Shown piece after piece: positions 29,946 through 39,373 of a stretch of 64,000 nt of DNA. Every line of letters begins with the position of its first letter. Position 1 is the stretch's first letter. This DNA comes from Rhodoferax potami. Its GTDB lineage: Bacteria; Pseudomonadota; Gammaproteobacteria; Burkholderiales; Burkholderiaceae_C. The stretch spans positions 1,860,001 to 1,924,000 of the forward strand of contig NZ_JAVBIJ010000001.1 of NCBI RefSeq assembly GCF_032193765.1. The letters are read 5' to 3'. The translations under genes were made by a program, and so were the position numbers. Below the pieces are notes generated by a model. It searched no databases, was not told the origin of the DNA, and saw only the letters and a list, made by a program, of their open reading frames with translations.

Positions 29946-32900
29946 TCAGTACAGCTTGAGCGCCGTGTACCCAGTTGCGGGGAGCAGAGGACTGCTTGCG
30001 CTTTGAACTTCTGCGCCCATCTTTCCGACAAAGAGCCTGCGCTCGGTGGCTGTCTGGCACACGCCAATGCAAACTCGATCGCTCACGTTCACAGGGTATT
30101 GCACTACGATCCGGTTGAACAAGTGGTCTTCCAAAAAGAAGCTACCTGTCACCGCATCAAACCCGACAAGCAAGCTCACTGCGGCTCCAGTAGCTGACCA
30201 GATCACCGAAGTGGTGATCTGGTTCGGGATGAACCAGAAGCTCACATGGAACACCCCCGGAATGCTCACACCCCAGGAGATCCGGGTTGTGTCCTTGATG
30301 AGTACCCCACTGCCGTAGCGACCGTCGCCATAGCTCACACCGACGGCCTCACCGCTGGCGGGACTTCCATAGCCTGCCAGCGCCCCATTGAGACGCCAGC
30401 CATATAGCTCACCCGCCTGCAGCGTGTCTTCGCGCGCCATCTGAAAGCGGGCTTCGATGCTCTTGAGCGCACCGTCGTAGGTCCACTGCCGCTTGGCCGC
30501 ATTGCTGCTCCAGACATAGTTCGTCGTTGACCAGGTCTCTCGATCGTCCAAAGTGGCCCCGATGCTGGCCAGCAGCGTGTTCTGCGCCCGGTAGCTGGTC
30601 GGTAGATTCACCTCGAAGAGGTACTCCGACTGCGTCACCCCGCTGTCCATGCGCAGCACATCCTCACTGTTGACCGACTCGACCGATGCAAAGTGCTTCA
30701 CCCCGGGGAACCGGGTGGCCTGGGCATCGATGGTGACCAGCAGGTTGGCGTTTTGCGGCTGTGCCACCACGGTAGAGACAAAGGTGGCCTCATCGGAATA
30801 GATGCCGGGCGATGCGATCGCCTTGATCCAGAAACTGCGCTCTCCGTCAAAACCGGAGGGCAGTGTGAAGCTGCTGGACTTGACCTCCGCGATGAAGATC
30901 GAGGTGTCCCAGGCCGTGCCTTCGCGCAGCTCATAGGCCACCACCTCGGGCTCGGCATTGGGCAGCCACCGAAACTCCAACCGGTTGGCAGACTGCACCA
31001 CATCGAACTGTCGAACCGCAGCAGGTGCCAGCAGAGTCAACAAAAAAGTGGTGACATGCTGGCTGTACTTGCCCGAGGTGTCGAAGGCCCGGATGAAGTA
31101 GTTGTACTGGCCAGATTCGCTTTGGTCATGCACGAGCTGGGTGCCAGCGGTCTGCCCAACCAGCGTGCCCGCATCCCAGCCCGTGCCCACGCGAACCTCG
31201 TACCCTGCCAGATCGGCATCGGTATTGGCGCTCCAACGAAGTAGCAGATCGGTCGTGCGACGCAGCACCACAAAGTCCTGCACATCGTCGGGCGGCTGCA
31301 ACTTGCCCAAGATGGTTTGACTCAGCGTGGCCGATGCCCCAAGCTTGCCGGACACCCCTATGGCCCGCACGGTGAACACATAGTCCCCAGCGTCGGCGTT
31401 GCGGATCTCCAGATAGGTTGCCGAGACTCGGGGCAGCGTGACGGTGTTGCCACCATTGACCCGGTAGCTCACCTGGTACTCCAGGGCCCCGAAGACTTGC
31501 TCCCAGCCCACCTGAATGAGCACCAGCGCCTGATCCTTGACCCGGTAAAGACTCTCAGTGAGTGTGAGACCCGTAGGGGCCACCGGCGTAGTTGAAAGCA
31601 CCGTGATGTCGCGCGGCTGCAGTGCCAGCCCACGCTCGATTGCGTCGTACTTGCTCGGGTTATGGGCCAGTGCCGTGACCTCATGGACGCCTGGCTCGCT
31701 CTCCGCGATCTGCACCACCCTAAACAGTTGCGTCTCCACTTGGGTGGAGGCCAGCACCCAGATGGCACCCACCTGAGGTGCCAAAGAGAATGCGGTGGTC
31801 ACACCAACCGTTCGGCCAGACAGGGATCCGACTTGGCGTTCCTCCACCGCGCCCGTGGACAGCAGCACTGAGATGCGCCACGAACCGGCGGGAAGGTCCT
31901 GGTCCAGCGTGACGCTTACCGTGGTTGCCGCAGCGATGCGTCCACCCAAGCGTAGGCCACCCCGGCTGCTGTCTGCAACCTTGATAACATCGCCGGGACG
32001 AACAACAGCGCCTTCCAGCCCCGTGCGGAAAGTGATGATTTCCGATTCGGACTGCTCCGAATACAGCAGCCACTTGCCGACCCGGTTGGCCTGGCCCCGT
32101 GACGTGCAGCCCATGGCCACCACATCGGCCTGCACCACGCCATAACGTGCAATGCCTACCATGTCTTCGACGTATTCCACCTTCTGGCGGTAGAAATCAT
32201 CAGGGTCCACCCAGCTGACCAGAGCCACGGTGTGCCTAGCCTTGGCGGACGATCCTTGGTAGGCGAACTCGCCACCCAGAACATTTGCAGCCGTGAATTG
32301 GTAGACAGGATCCTGGGGCGCATCCTGCGTGACAGTGATTGCTCCGCCAGACCAATAAGCCATGCCCCGAAAGATCGAGGCCATGTCTTGCACCACCTTG
32401 TAGGCCTGCTCTCGGCTTTGCAGGTACAGGTTGCAGGTAAAGCGCGGCTCATAGCCGCCCAGCCCATTGGGGACAAGCTCGTCACAGTAGCGGGCCACCC
32501 GGTACAGCGCCCACTTGTCCACCTGCGACTCGGGAATGAAACTGCCCAGCCCGTAGCGTGTGTTTGTCACCAGGTCATAGAAACACCAGGCAGGGTTGTC
32601 CGTCCAGGCCACCTTGAAGGTTCCGTCCCAAACCCCGGCATACGAGCGGGTCTCGGGAAAGTAGTTCGAGGGAATCCGAACGCGCAGGAGTTTGAGGTCA
32701 TAGCTGCGCCGAGGAATTGAGGTGAACTGAGAGGCATCCACCCGCAGGGCCATCAGGGCGCTGTTGGGGTAGCGCAGCTTGCTCTCGATGACCTCGGTGT
32801 AGGACTCCAGAAACGTCTTGTTCTGCAGGCTGGTCTGGGTCGAGTCGGCAGTGATGCGGCGCAGACGCACATCCCAGGGGCCAGTGCCAGTCAAAGGGAT

Positions 32901-33455
32901 GTAGTAACTGCGCTGGTAGCGTGAGGTGGTCTTGCCGGACACCGTGTCCGCCAGAACCTGCACATACCCGGCTCCGCGCGCCTGCACGTCGATCGCGTAG
33001 CTGACCGAGGTTCCGTTGAGGTCTCCGTTGGTGGTGTCTTGCAGCGTCAGGGTCGGGATGCTGACCTTGATGCGCACGGCATCCACATCAGGGTCGTTGA
33101 TGGATCGCACCACCGGCTGGTTGGCCTTGCATTCAACCCCCACGGCTACCTCGTTTTCAACTGAGGAAAAGCCGGGGATGTAGCTTTGCTGCTGGGTGCC
33201 GGGTCGGGTTTCGAGCGTGACGCCAGTGAAGTTGTAGCTGCCGTCAGGGTTCTTGATGGGGGTGTCATCCAGGTACACCGACTGCAGGCCAGCGGCCAGC
33301 CCTTCAATTTCCCCCTCGCAGACCAGGTCCACCACCCGGGCATAAGCCTTGGAGCGCAGACTGTCCGGCGCTTCCTGCGCCACACGGGCGCTGCCGCCTC
33401 CACCCTTGCCGCCACCGCCTGCGCCAATGATCAATCCAGACTCAGGGGTGTTCAT
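29946..33455 (-). CDS. host-specificity/tail tip protein (lambda gpJ-like)
   Basis: This 1,169-aa protein is the central tail-tip fibre that in lambda contacts the receptor and closes the tail tube. It begins with a glycine-rich stretch (IGAGGGGKGGGGSARVAQEA), then the gpJ core with SKAYARVVDLVCEGEIEGLA and KTFLESYTEVIESKLRYPNS. The fibronectin-type III-like modules follow (about residues 615-900), then a C-terminal receptor-binding region, the variable part in this family. It overlaps gpI by 4 bp. Length and position match lambda J. Confidence 0.9.
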   Translation of the reverse strand: MNTPESGLIIGAGGGGKGGGGSARVAQEAPDSLRSKAYARVVDLVCEGEIEGLAAGLQSVYLDDTPIKNPDGSYNFTGVTLETRPGTQQQSYIPGFSSVENEVAVGVECKANQPVVRSINDPDVDAVRIKVSIPTLTLQDTTNGDLNGTSVSYAIDVQARGAGYVQVLADTVSGKTTSRYQRSYYIPLTGTGPWDVRLRRITADSTQTSLQNKTFLESYTEVIESKLRYPNSALMALRVDASQFTSIPRRSYDLKLLRVRIPSNYFPETRSYAGVWDGTFKVAWTDNPAWCFYDLVTNTRYGLGSFIPESQVDKWALYRVARYCDELVPNGLGGYEPRFTCNLYLQSREQAYKVVQDMASIFRGMAYWSGGAITVTQDAPQDPVYQFTAANVLGGEFAYQGSSAKARHTVALVSWVDPDDFYRQKVEYVEDMVGIARYGVVQADVVAMGCTSRGQANRVGKWLLYSEQSESEIITFRTGLEGAVVRPGDVIKVADSSRGGLRLGGRIAAATTVSVTLDQDLPAGSWRISVLLSTGAVEERQVGSLSGRTVGVTTAFSLAPQVGAIWVLASTQVETQLFRVVQIAESEPGVHEVTALAHNPSKYDAIERGLALQPRDITVLSTTPVAPTGLTLTESLYRVKDQALVLIQVGWEQVFGALEYQVSYRVNGGNTVTLPRVSATYLEIRNADAGDYVFTVRAIGVSGKLGASATLSQTILGKLQPPDDVQDFVVLRRTTDLLLRWSANTDADLAGYEVRVGTGWDAGTLVGQTAGTQLVHDQSESGQYNYFIRAFDTSGKYSQHVTTFLLTLLAPAAVRQFDVVQSANRLEFRWLPNAEPEVVAYELREGTAWDTSIFIAEVKSSSFTLPSGFDGERSFWIKAIASPGIYSDEATFVSTVVAQPQNANLLVTIDAQATRFPGVKHFASVESVNSEDVLRMDSGVTQSEYLFEVNLPTSYRAQNTLLASIGATLDDRETWSTTNYVWSSNAAKRQWTYDGALKSIEARFQMAREDTLQAGELYGWRLNGALAGYGSPASGEAVGVSYGDGRYGSGVLIKDTTRISWGVSIPGVFHVSFWFIPNQITTSVIWSATGAAVSLLVGFDAVTGSFFLEDHLFNRIVVQYPVNVSDRVCIGVCQTATERRLFVGKMGAEVQSASSPLLPATGYTALKLY

Positions 33456-34045
33456 ACTGCGATCTCGTCCACATCAATTCCCGCGCTGATCACGGCAGAA
33501 CCGACGATGAGACGGCCATAGCCCACTGGCACAGGATGACCCTGCGCCGTGGTGTTGACCGCCCCGTTGAAGACATAACTGGGCTGGTTCTCTGGTCGCT
33601 CGGACGGATCCTGCGCCTTGGCCGTTGGAGCAATCATCTGGGCCACACCACCCAAAATCATCGAAGTGCCCACCGAATACAGAGTGGCCTGAGACAGGAA
33701 CGAGCCCGCTGCGGCCCAGCCCATTGGGTTCCACCAAGACACTGCGATCAGGGCAGCACCCAAAAGAATCTGGCCCAAGCCATTGCCACCGGCACCGGAT
33801 ACGACCGGGGCGATGGTGATGCGTTGCTGGCCACTGGGCTCGTGCAACTGGTCCAGGCTCAAGGCGTCACGCCCGGCCAACACCCGGTAGCCCACCCCAC
33901 GTTCGCCCGAGGCAACCAGTTCTCGCTCGAAGCCGGGGAAGTTGGCGCACAGGGCGCGCACGGCTTCAGCCGCTGAGGCCACTGCCATCCTGTGGCGTCG
34001 CCCGAAGCGCTTGCCCAATTCACCGAGTAGAAGAATCGTGACCAT
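33452..34045 (-). CDS. tail assembly protein (lambda gpI-like)
   Basis: This 197-aa protein has an N-terminal ubiquitin-like beta-grasp segment (MVTILLLGELGKRFGRRHRM and PGFERELVASGERGVGYRVL) and a hydrophobic glycine-rich centre (GAGGNGLGQILLGAALIAVS) that may cross or touch the membrane. It ends VPVGYGRLIVGSAVISAGID. This is the gpI architecture; gpI acts with gpK and gpL in tail-tip assembly. It overlaps the gpK gene by 26 bp and the J gene by 4 bp. Confidence 0.85.
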   Translation of the reverse strand: MVTILLLGELGKRFGRRHRMAVASAAEAVRALCANFPGFERELVASGERGVGYRVLAGRDALSLDQLHEPSGQQRITIAPVVSGAGGNGLGQILLGAALIAVSWWNPMGWAAAGSFLSQATLYSVGTSMILGGVAQMIAPTAKAQDPSERPENQPSYVFNGAVNTTAQGHPVPVGYGRLIVGSAVISAGIDVDEIAV

Positions 34046-34748
34046 TCAGAAGTTGATGTCTCAGGGTGTGGGTGGTGATCTTTTGCCAGTAGCCGCCATA
34101 GACATCGCGACTGGAAAGCCTGCCCTGCAGGTGGTGCAAGATGAGTCCGTCGCCCAGGTAAATGGCAGCGTGATTAGGTACAGGCGATGCGACCTGCATC
34201 AGCAGGACATCTCCCGGATTCATGTCGGAGGGCTCCACTGCATGAAAACCTGCGCCAGCGAAGTTGTTCATGTACAGATTCCCGCCGCGCTTCCACCACT
34301 CGTCAAAGCGGGGGAAATCGGGCAGATCGATGCCGCGCTCCTGGGCATACCAGTCCCGGATCAGCGAGTAGCAGTCGAGCACACCATGGGACCATTCGCG
34401 GCCGACCAGCGGTGCGGCATAGCCTTGCGGCTGCAGTTCGGTCCATTTCCCGGAGGGGAAACTCACGATGAACCAGGGCAGCGCCGTGGCTACGCAGGCC
34501 ACCCTGTCCGCCTGACTGGGTTCGGCGGGCAGGTTCGGGTGAGAGTGAAACACCCCCACGATCTCGCCGAGTTGGTCGGCGCGCACATAGTCCTCGGGGT
34601 GGATCACGAACTGATCGGTCCCCACGCCAATGTTGCGGCACGGGACATAGATCTCCCTGCCCTTGTGAATGACAAGCAGGCCACAGGCTTCGCGGGGAAA
34701 CTCCCGAGCAGCATGGGCCAGCGCCAGCGTCTGGTTGGTTTCGAGCAT
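34020..34748 (-). CDS. tail tip peptidase, JAB plus NlpC/P60 (lambda gpK-like)
   Basis: This 242-aa two-domain protein has a JAMM/MPN+ metalloprotease signature in VGVFHSHPNLPAEPSQAD (HxH...S..D, about 65-82) with the partner Glu in REACGLLVIH. The second domain has the NlpC/P60 Cys in HGVLDCYSLIRDWY (about 125) and His in PNHAAIYLGDG (about 195). It would process tail proteins or cut peptidoglycan during DNA entry. ATG 34748 overlaps the gpL stop (TGATG). Confidence 0.9.
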   Translation of the reverse strand: MLETNQTLALAHAAREFPREACGLLVIHKGREIYVPCRNIGVGTDQFVIHPEDYVRADQLGEIVGVFHSHPNLPAEPSQADRVACVATALPWFIVSFPSGKWTELQPQGYAAPLVGREWSHGVLDCYSLIRDWYAQERGIDLPDFPRFDEWWKRGGNLYMNNFAGAGFHAVEPSDMNPGDVLLMQVASPVPNHAAIYLGDGLILHHLQGRLSSRDVYGGYWQKITTHTLRHQLLNGHDSSTR

Positions 34749-35452
34749 CACCGGATCAACCCCGCTGCAGGAAACCCGCCAAAGGGCAGCTCGGCGTTCA
34801 CGCCAAAGCGCTTCTGGCAGGACACCAAGCGCTTACCGCAGGCGTCCTGCGCTCGGGATCTCACGGTTTCGTCATTAGCATTGAAGTACGCGGTGCCGGT
34901 GTAACCACATTCAGAGCCACGGTAGAGCCAAGGGCAGACGTTTTGCACGATCTGCCGCCGGGGCAGAGACACCCCTTCCAGATCAAAAGCGGCGGCCAGC
35001 TCAAACTCGACCACATCCCGGGTTTCACGCGACTTGCGGTCAATGAAATACACATCGTCGGCAAACTCGGCTGAAGGATCGGCCGTGGAGTTGGCGCCTG
35101 AGGCGAAGTTCACCGCGTCCAGGTACTTCAATAGCGTTCGCTTGCGGGTGACCTTGGCCCCGACCAGGTCTTGGTAGGACAGGATGAGCGCGGTGATGCT
35201 GCCTGTGACGTTGGCCACCTTGAGCTTGGGGCGCGGCACCTGACCGTTGCCGTTGAACTCGAAGCCTTCGGCTTGAATGGGAAACGGCTCGAAGGTGTTG
35301 CCCTGCCAGACCACCTGACGGCGCAGTTCATTGGTGCCTGCGTGAAACCGCACCACCCCCTCGCTGAAGAGAGACAGGTCCAGAACAAAGAGCTCGATGA
35401 CCGCACTCGGGGCCAGCTTCTGAATTTCCGAGGTAATCGCTTGGCTGGTCAT
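34748..35452 (-). CDS. minor tail protein, Fe-S (lambda gpL-like)
   Basis: This 234-aa protein resembles lambda gpL, a tail-tip protein reported to carry an iron-sulfur cluster. Four cysteines sit in the C-terminal domain: CPWLYRGSECGYTG, then DACGKRLVSCQKRFG (about residues 173-215), matching the cluster region. The N-terminal domain has the beta-rich VIELFVLDLSLFSEGVVRFH and PFPIQAEGFEFNGNGQVPRP. It overlaps gpM and gpK genes by ATGA/TGATG. Confidence 0.88.
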   Translation of the reverse strand: MTSQAITSEIQKLAPSAVIELFVLDLSLFSEGVVRFHAGTNELRRQVVWQGNTFEPFPIQAEGFEFNGNGQVPRPKLKVANVTGSITALILSYQDLVGAKVTRKRTLLKYLDAVNFASGANSTADPSAEFADDVYFIDRKSRETRDVVEFELAAAFDLEGVSLPRRQIVQNVCPWLYRGSECGYTGTAYFNANDETVRSRAQDACGKRLVSCQKRFGVNAELPFGGFPAAGLIR

Positions 35453-35787
35453 GACAGATCAAACACCTGCCGAAAGGTGGCGTGGATGTTTTCCAGATTA
35501 GGTTCATCGATGCTGCGGCTCCACTCCTCACAGAGGAACTTGCCAGCAATGCCGCTCGGGGTGATCCAGTCAAAGGACTGCACCGCGCCCCGTGCGCGCA
35601 GAAAGTTGTCGATCGCAGCAGCCTCTACCGTGGACTTGCCCCGGAACTCGAGCGACCAGACCTCGGGCTGCGTGTTGATGCCATAGGCCACGCGCTGCTC
35701 ATAACCATCCCCAAAGGAGACCTTGCGGACATTGGGTTTGACGGTGAGGGATGCCCCGATTGAGGCGATCCACGTAAATGTCGCCAT
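35449..35787 (-). CDS. minor tail protein (lambda gpM-like)
   Basis: This 112-aa protein starts MATFTWIASIGASLTVKPNV and has VSFGDGYEQRVAYGINTQPE, the conserved FGDGYEQR motif of gpM/DUF2460-like tail proteins. In lambda gpM joins the tail-tip complex between the tape measure and gpL. Length and position between the tape measure and L genes fit exactly. Confidence 0.88.
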   Translation of the reverse strand: MATFTWIASIGASLTVKPNVRKVSFGDGYEQRVAYGINTQPEVWSLEFRGKSTVEAAAIDNFLRARGAVQSFDWITPSGIAGKFLCEEWSRSIDEPNLENIHATFRQVFDLS

Positions 35788-35805
35788 GAAAAATCCTTCA
35801 ACACA

Positions 35806-38250
35806 TCACTGCCGACGCGGATCCAGCAGACCACCCGCACGCTTTTGGTTGAGCAACTCTTGGCGCACCGCGCTGGAAATCGCCCGGCCCAGGTCTTTAC
35901 CCTGACCGGCACTGCTGGTCACTCCCCCTTCGGCCACATTGACCGAGATGTTGAATACGTCCCCGCCCCCGGATGAGGACTGGTTCATGGTCACGGGGAT
36001 GGAGCGGCCATCGGGCAGCGGCACATAGGCCTCGGCCATGGAGCCCTCGCCAAAGACCGCCAACTGCGGCGTGGTGGCCACACCGCCACTGGCATACGCG
36101 CGCAGCGGCAAAGGGCCCGAAGAAGTCATGACCCCGCCATCGGCAAATCCAAACAGACTGCCCAGCGCCTTGGCCATGGGCAGCGTGACCGCGCGCTGGA
36201 TCTGGATGCGGATCAGGTCCGAGATGATGGAGGTGGCCAACGACTTGAAATCCAGCTTGCCCGTCATCACAAAATTGGTGAGCGCATCGGTCATGCCGTT
36301 GAAGGCCTTGGTGGTCACCGCCTCCATCTGCTTGCCCACCTGCTCAGTTTCTTCACCGAGGGTGCGCAGCGCCTTGGCAAATCCAGCGCCTGGGTCTGAC
36401 AACTCCAGCGCCCGTTGACCCAGTAGCTTCGCGCCATCGGCCGCCTGACGGGCAGCTTCTTCGATGCGTCGGAAGGATTCGGCCAACTTGTCATTGCCCG
36501 GGGTGGCCTCCACCAATTCCCGGGCCTTTGCCGCGAAATCGGCCAGTTCATCCGCACTGGATTTGCGCGCAGCGGATAGTCGTCGCAGGGCATCGATCTC
36601 GCTGATCGAGCCGGTCTCGCGCAGGACCTTGATCTGCTCTTCGGTCGAGCGCAACTGGCCCTGGCTTCTGGCCACCTGCTCCTGCAGGTCCTTGAGCGTT
36701 TCGCCGGGCAGCTTGATCTCGCGCTCGAGGTTCGACTGCTGCGCCTCGCGCTCGAGCTTTTCCCGGCGCAGGGTGATCTCCGAGAGCTTGTCCTGGAGCT
36801 TCAATTTGTCCTGGGTGGTCTTGGCCACAGTGGCCAAGCCCCGTTTCAAGATCGACTCTTCCTGGGCATACAACTCGCCCAGACGGTCCGTGAATTCCTG
36901 CTGAACGTTCAGGCGAGCTTCACTGGCTTCCTTGTAGCTGATGTAACCCTGGCCCTCGTACAGGTCGATGATCTTTTGCCGGTCCTTCAGGAGGCCCGTC
37001 TCGACATCCGTCAGCCCTTGCAGCTGCTTGATGTCGCTCTCGATCTTGGCCATGGCCGCAGCTGTGAGCGCGCCAGTGGCCGAGTTGTAGTTCAGTTTGG
37101 GCTTGGCCGCCTCACCGGCTGCTTCGGTCTCCCCCCGGTTGATGGCATCGAACCGTTCCTTGACCGCGTCGGCCAGGAGCGGCATCCTCCACAAGTCAAC
37201 GTAGGTCTGGTTGGCCTTCTCGACGATCGCATTGCGTTTTTCCAGTGCGGTCTTGAGGGTGGCCTGGTTCTCCTCGGAGAACGGGTTCAAGCCCTTGCCA
37301 CCGGCCAAAAAGGTGCCGAGCAACTCGATATCGGCCCAGACCGCCTCGAAGCTACCCATGACCGCCTTGGCCATCTGGATCACACCGCGCAGCGCATCGA
37401 TCACGATCGCAATGCCGTAGGCCGTGTCCTGCGCCCAGGTCTTGAGCGTGCCATCGTCGCGCAGCTTGACCATGGCATCAGCGGTGTTGTGCGTACCCAG
37501 CATCACGGCCTTGAGCTCACCCACCAGTTCTTCGAGCGCAGGCAGCGCCGCCGTCACGATGGTCTGGGCCACGAAGTTGTGCTCGGCGCGCATCCGGCCC
37601 ATGGCCTTGGAGGCTTTCTCGGCCGACTCGATTTCAGCCTCGGTCAGCCGGATGTTCAGATCCTGGTTGGCGGCCAGGTCCTTGAGGAAAGGCAGCAACC
37701 CTGCCCCAGACTTGCCGAACAGTTCAAGCGCAATGGCCGTCTTGCCCGCCCCGTCCTCGAAGTTCGAGAGCTTGAGGGCAATGTCATTCATGACCTCGGC
37801 AGGATCGCGCAGGTTGCCACCCGCATCCTTGGCCTTGATGCCCAGAAACTGCAGGGCCTGTGAGGCCCCTTTGGTCTCATCGTCCACCCCGGCCAGCCCC
37901 TTGGAGAGCTTGGTCAGGCCCACCCCGATCTGCTCCATGGCAACACCTGAAATGGTGGCCACCGGCGCAAAGCCGGACAGGGCTGTGGCGCTCGCCCCGG
38001 TCTGCTCGGCCAGATCCTGCAGGGCGGCCACCGTTTCCAGCGTGTGGGCCACCAACTCCTTGAGTGCCCCCACCGATTCCACGCCAATGGCGATGGCAAA
38101 GGTGGTTTTGGCGACTTCGGCCACCTTCTCAAGGGAGCCACGCATGGATTCGGCGTGGCGCTCCAAAAGCAGCGCACTCTTGCCCAAATCCTCCCGGAAA
38201 TCGGCCGTTTCCGCTGCGAGTTTGATCACCAGGGAGCCGATATCAGCCAT
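35806..38250 (-). CDS. tail tape measure protein (lambda gpH-like)
   Basis: This 814-aa protein sets tail length and is released during DNA injection. The N-terminal region (IGSLVIKLAAETADFREDLG) is followed by hydrophobic alanine-rich stretches (about 45-110), long coiled coils rich in Glu/Lys/Gln (about 440-640) and a lambda-type tape-measure C-terminus with FKSLATSIISDLIRIQIQRA (about 670-690). It ends with a glycine-rich tail. At 814 residues it predicts a tail roughly of lambda length. It directly follows the gpG/GT genes. Confidence 0.9.
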   Translation of the reverse strand: MADIGSLVIKLAAETADFREDLGKSALLLERHAESMRGSLEKVAEVAKTTFAIAIGVESVGALKELVAHTLETVAALQDLAEQTGASATALSGFAPVATISGVAMEQIGVGLTKLSKGLAGVDDETKGASQALQFLGIKAKDAGGNLRDPAEVMNDIALKLSNFEDGAGKTAIALELFGKSGAGLLPFLKDLAANQDLNIRLTEAEIESAEKASKAMGRMRAEHNFVAQTIVTAALPALEELVGELKAVMLGTHNTADAMVKLRDDGTLKTWAQDTAYGIAIVIDALRGVIQMAKAVMGSFEAVWADIELLGTFLAGGKGLNPFSEENQATLKTALEKRNAIVEKANQTYVDLWRMPLLADAVKERFDAINRGETEAAGEAAKPKLNYNSATGALTAAAMAKIESDIKQLQGLTDVETGLLKDRQKIIDLYEGQGYISYKEASEARLNVQQEFTDRLGELYAQEESILKRGLATVAKTTQDKLKLQDKLSEITLRREKLEREAQQSNLEREIKLPGETLKDLQEQVARSQGQLRSTEEQIKVLRETGSISEIDALRRLSAARKSSADELADFAAKARELVEATPGNDKLAESFRRIEEAARQAADGAKLLGQRALELSDPGAGFAKALRTLGEETEQVGKQMEAVTTKAFNGMTDALTNFVMTGKLDFKSLATSIISDLIRIQIQRAVTLPMAKALGSLFGFADGGVMTSSGPLPLRAYASGGVATTPQLAVFGEGSMAEAYVPLPDGRSIPVTMNQSSSGGGDVFNISVNVAEGGVTSSAGQGKDLGRAISSAVRQELLNQKRAGGLLDPRRQ

Positions 38251-38261
38251 GTTTCATCACC

Positions 38262-38932
38262 TTATGCACGCACTTTGTGCGCGAACATGGCCTTGAATCG
38301 GGCCACATTGAGCTGGGTTTCATCTTGGGGTTGGGTCGCCTTGGGCTTGTCCAGGAAAGGCATGAAGTCCTCAGGCCTGAATGGCCCGGCATCCTTGGCC
38401 CGGTGGGCATTGGCAAACGTGGAGGCCACCACACCGCTCCTGTAATCGGCCCGGTAGTCCCCAAAGGGCTCGAGCTGGTAGTACGCCATCCACTCGGTCA
38501 GCTCATCCGAGCCCATCGATGCGAGCATCTCGCGCACCGGCAGGCCCAAAGCCAGCGCCAGCCGGAACACAAAGCGCCGCGAGGGATGGGCGATCAGGCG
38601 TTTTTTGCGGCATCCACCTGATCGGCGCCAATGCCGTTCAGACGCTGTGACACGGCAAACACCCGGTCCAGCGCCTTGGCACTCTTGCCTCCCAGGGCTG
38701 TGATGTCTCCATCGCTGAAGAGGCGGCTGCCCGTCTCGTCGCACAGGGTCAGGGACACCAGGCGGGCACGGACGTTCTCAAGGCGGCCCTCTTTGCCAAT
38801 CAAGCTGGCCTCAAAGGCGTCGCGGTCGGTACCGGTCATGGTGCGAACCTGCACCTCACCGCCCAGCTCAGGGACTTGGACAGTTTCACGGGGCAGATCG
38901 TCACTCTGCAGGATTTGTTCACGGGTCAACAT
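38262..38932 (-). CDS. tail assembly chaperone gpGT-like, -1 frameshift product
   Basis: Reading -1 at 38600-38606 joins about 110 residues of the G-like protein to the T-like frame (KKRLIAHPSRRFVFRLALAL onward, ending ARFKAMFAHKVRA), giving about 223 aa. The T part has no good start of its own near the junction. In lambda gpGT recruits the tape measure and tail tube subunits and is absent from the virion. The T part resembles DUF4035 (PVREMLASMGSDELTEWMAY). Confidence 0.82.
38594..38932 (-). CDS. tail assembly chaperone gpG-like
   Basis: This 112-aa product is made when no frameshift occurs. It starts MLTREQILQSDDLPRETVQV and contains VQVRTMTGTDRDAFEASLIG, a typical siphophage G-like protein. 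It stops five bases after the slippery heptamer. The G to GT ratio is critical for tail assembly in lambda. It lies between the tail tube and tape measure genes. Confidence 0.85.
   Translation of the reverse strand: MLTREQILQSDDLPRETVQVPELGGEVQVRTMTGTDRDAFEASLIGKEGRLENVRARLVSLTLCDETGSRLFSDGDITALGGKSAKALDRVFAVSQRLNGIGADQVDAAKNA
38600..38606 (-). promoter_or_regulatory. programmed -1 frameshift slippery heptamer
   Basis: On the minus strand the sequence GC-A-AAA-AAC-GCC-TGA reads gca aaa aac in the G frame. The heptamer is A AAA AAC, the canonical X XXY YYZ form. Slippage changes the product from AAKNA-stop to AAKKRLIAHPSRRF and into the T frame. Confidence 0.85.
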
Positions 38933-38946
38933 GGGGATATCTCTCT

Positions 38947-39357
38947 TTAAGCTTCGGTGATGTCGCCATCGATTTCGATGGTCACAGAGGCCTGCACAAC
39001 CGCATCCACACCGCCTTGCACGCTGAAGTGCGTGACATAGCCGTAGAAGGTCCAGGTGGCAGGGTTGGTGTCGGTGAAAGTGATCTTGAACTGACGTCGT
39101 ACCCGGTTGGCACGATCGGTTCTCAGGCCTTGGTGCACCAGATCGTCGGGGTTGTAGTGCAGGGTCAGAGACAACTGACCCTCGTCACGCAGGCCCACGC
39201 GTTTTTCCTTGGCGGTGGAGGCCAGATTGGTGACATCGATCACGGCGGCCTGCCCGCCAGGGCCTTGGAACGAGACCACGTTGGGGATGGTTTCAAAGGC
39301 GGTGGTGCCAAACCGGGCAATGGCAATGCCCTGCGCGGTGATTGCGGTGCTGCTCAT
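38947..39357 (-). CDS. major tail tube protein
   Basis: This 136-aa protein is beta-rich (IPNVVSFQGPGGQAAVIDVT, LRDEGQLSLTLHYNPDDLVH, WTFYGYVTHFSVQGGVDAVV) as expected for a hexameric siphophage tube protein of the HK97/lambda gpV kind. It lies immediately before the gpG/GT genes in transcription order, the standard place for the tail tube gene. No C-terminal Ig domain is present, unlike lambda gpV. Confidence 0.82.
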   Translation of the reverse strand: MSSTAITAQGIAIARFGTTAFETIPNVVSFQGPGGQAAVIDVTNLASTAKEKRVGLRDEGQLSLTLHYNPDDLVHQGLRTDRANRVRRQFKITFTDTNPATWTFYGYVTHFSVQGGVDAVVQASVTIEIDGDITEA

Positions 39358-39373
39358 GCACGTGCTCCTTGTT

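Noticed and set aside
36976..38296. Long plus-strand frames opposite the tape measure gene
   Set aside because: Antisense to a well-supported tape measure protein and without any motif.
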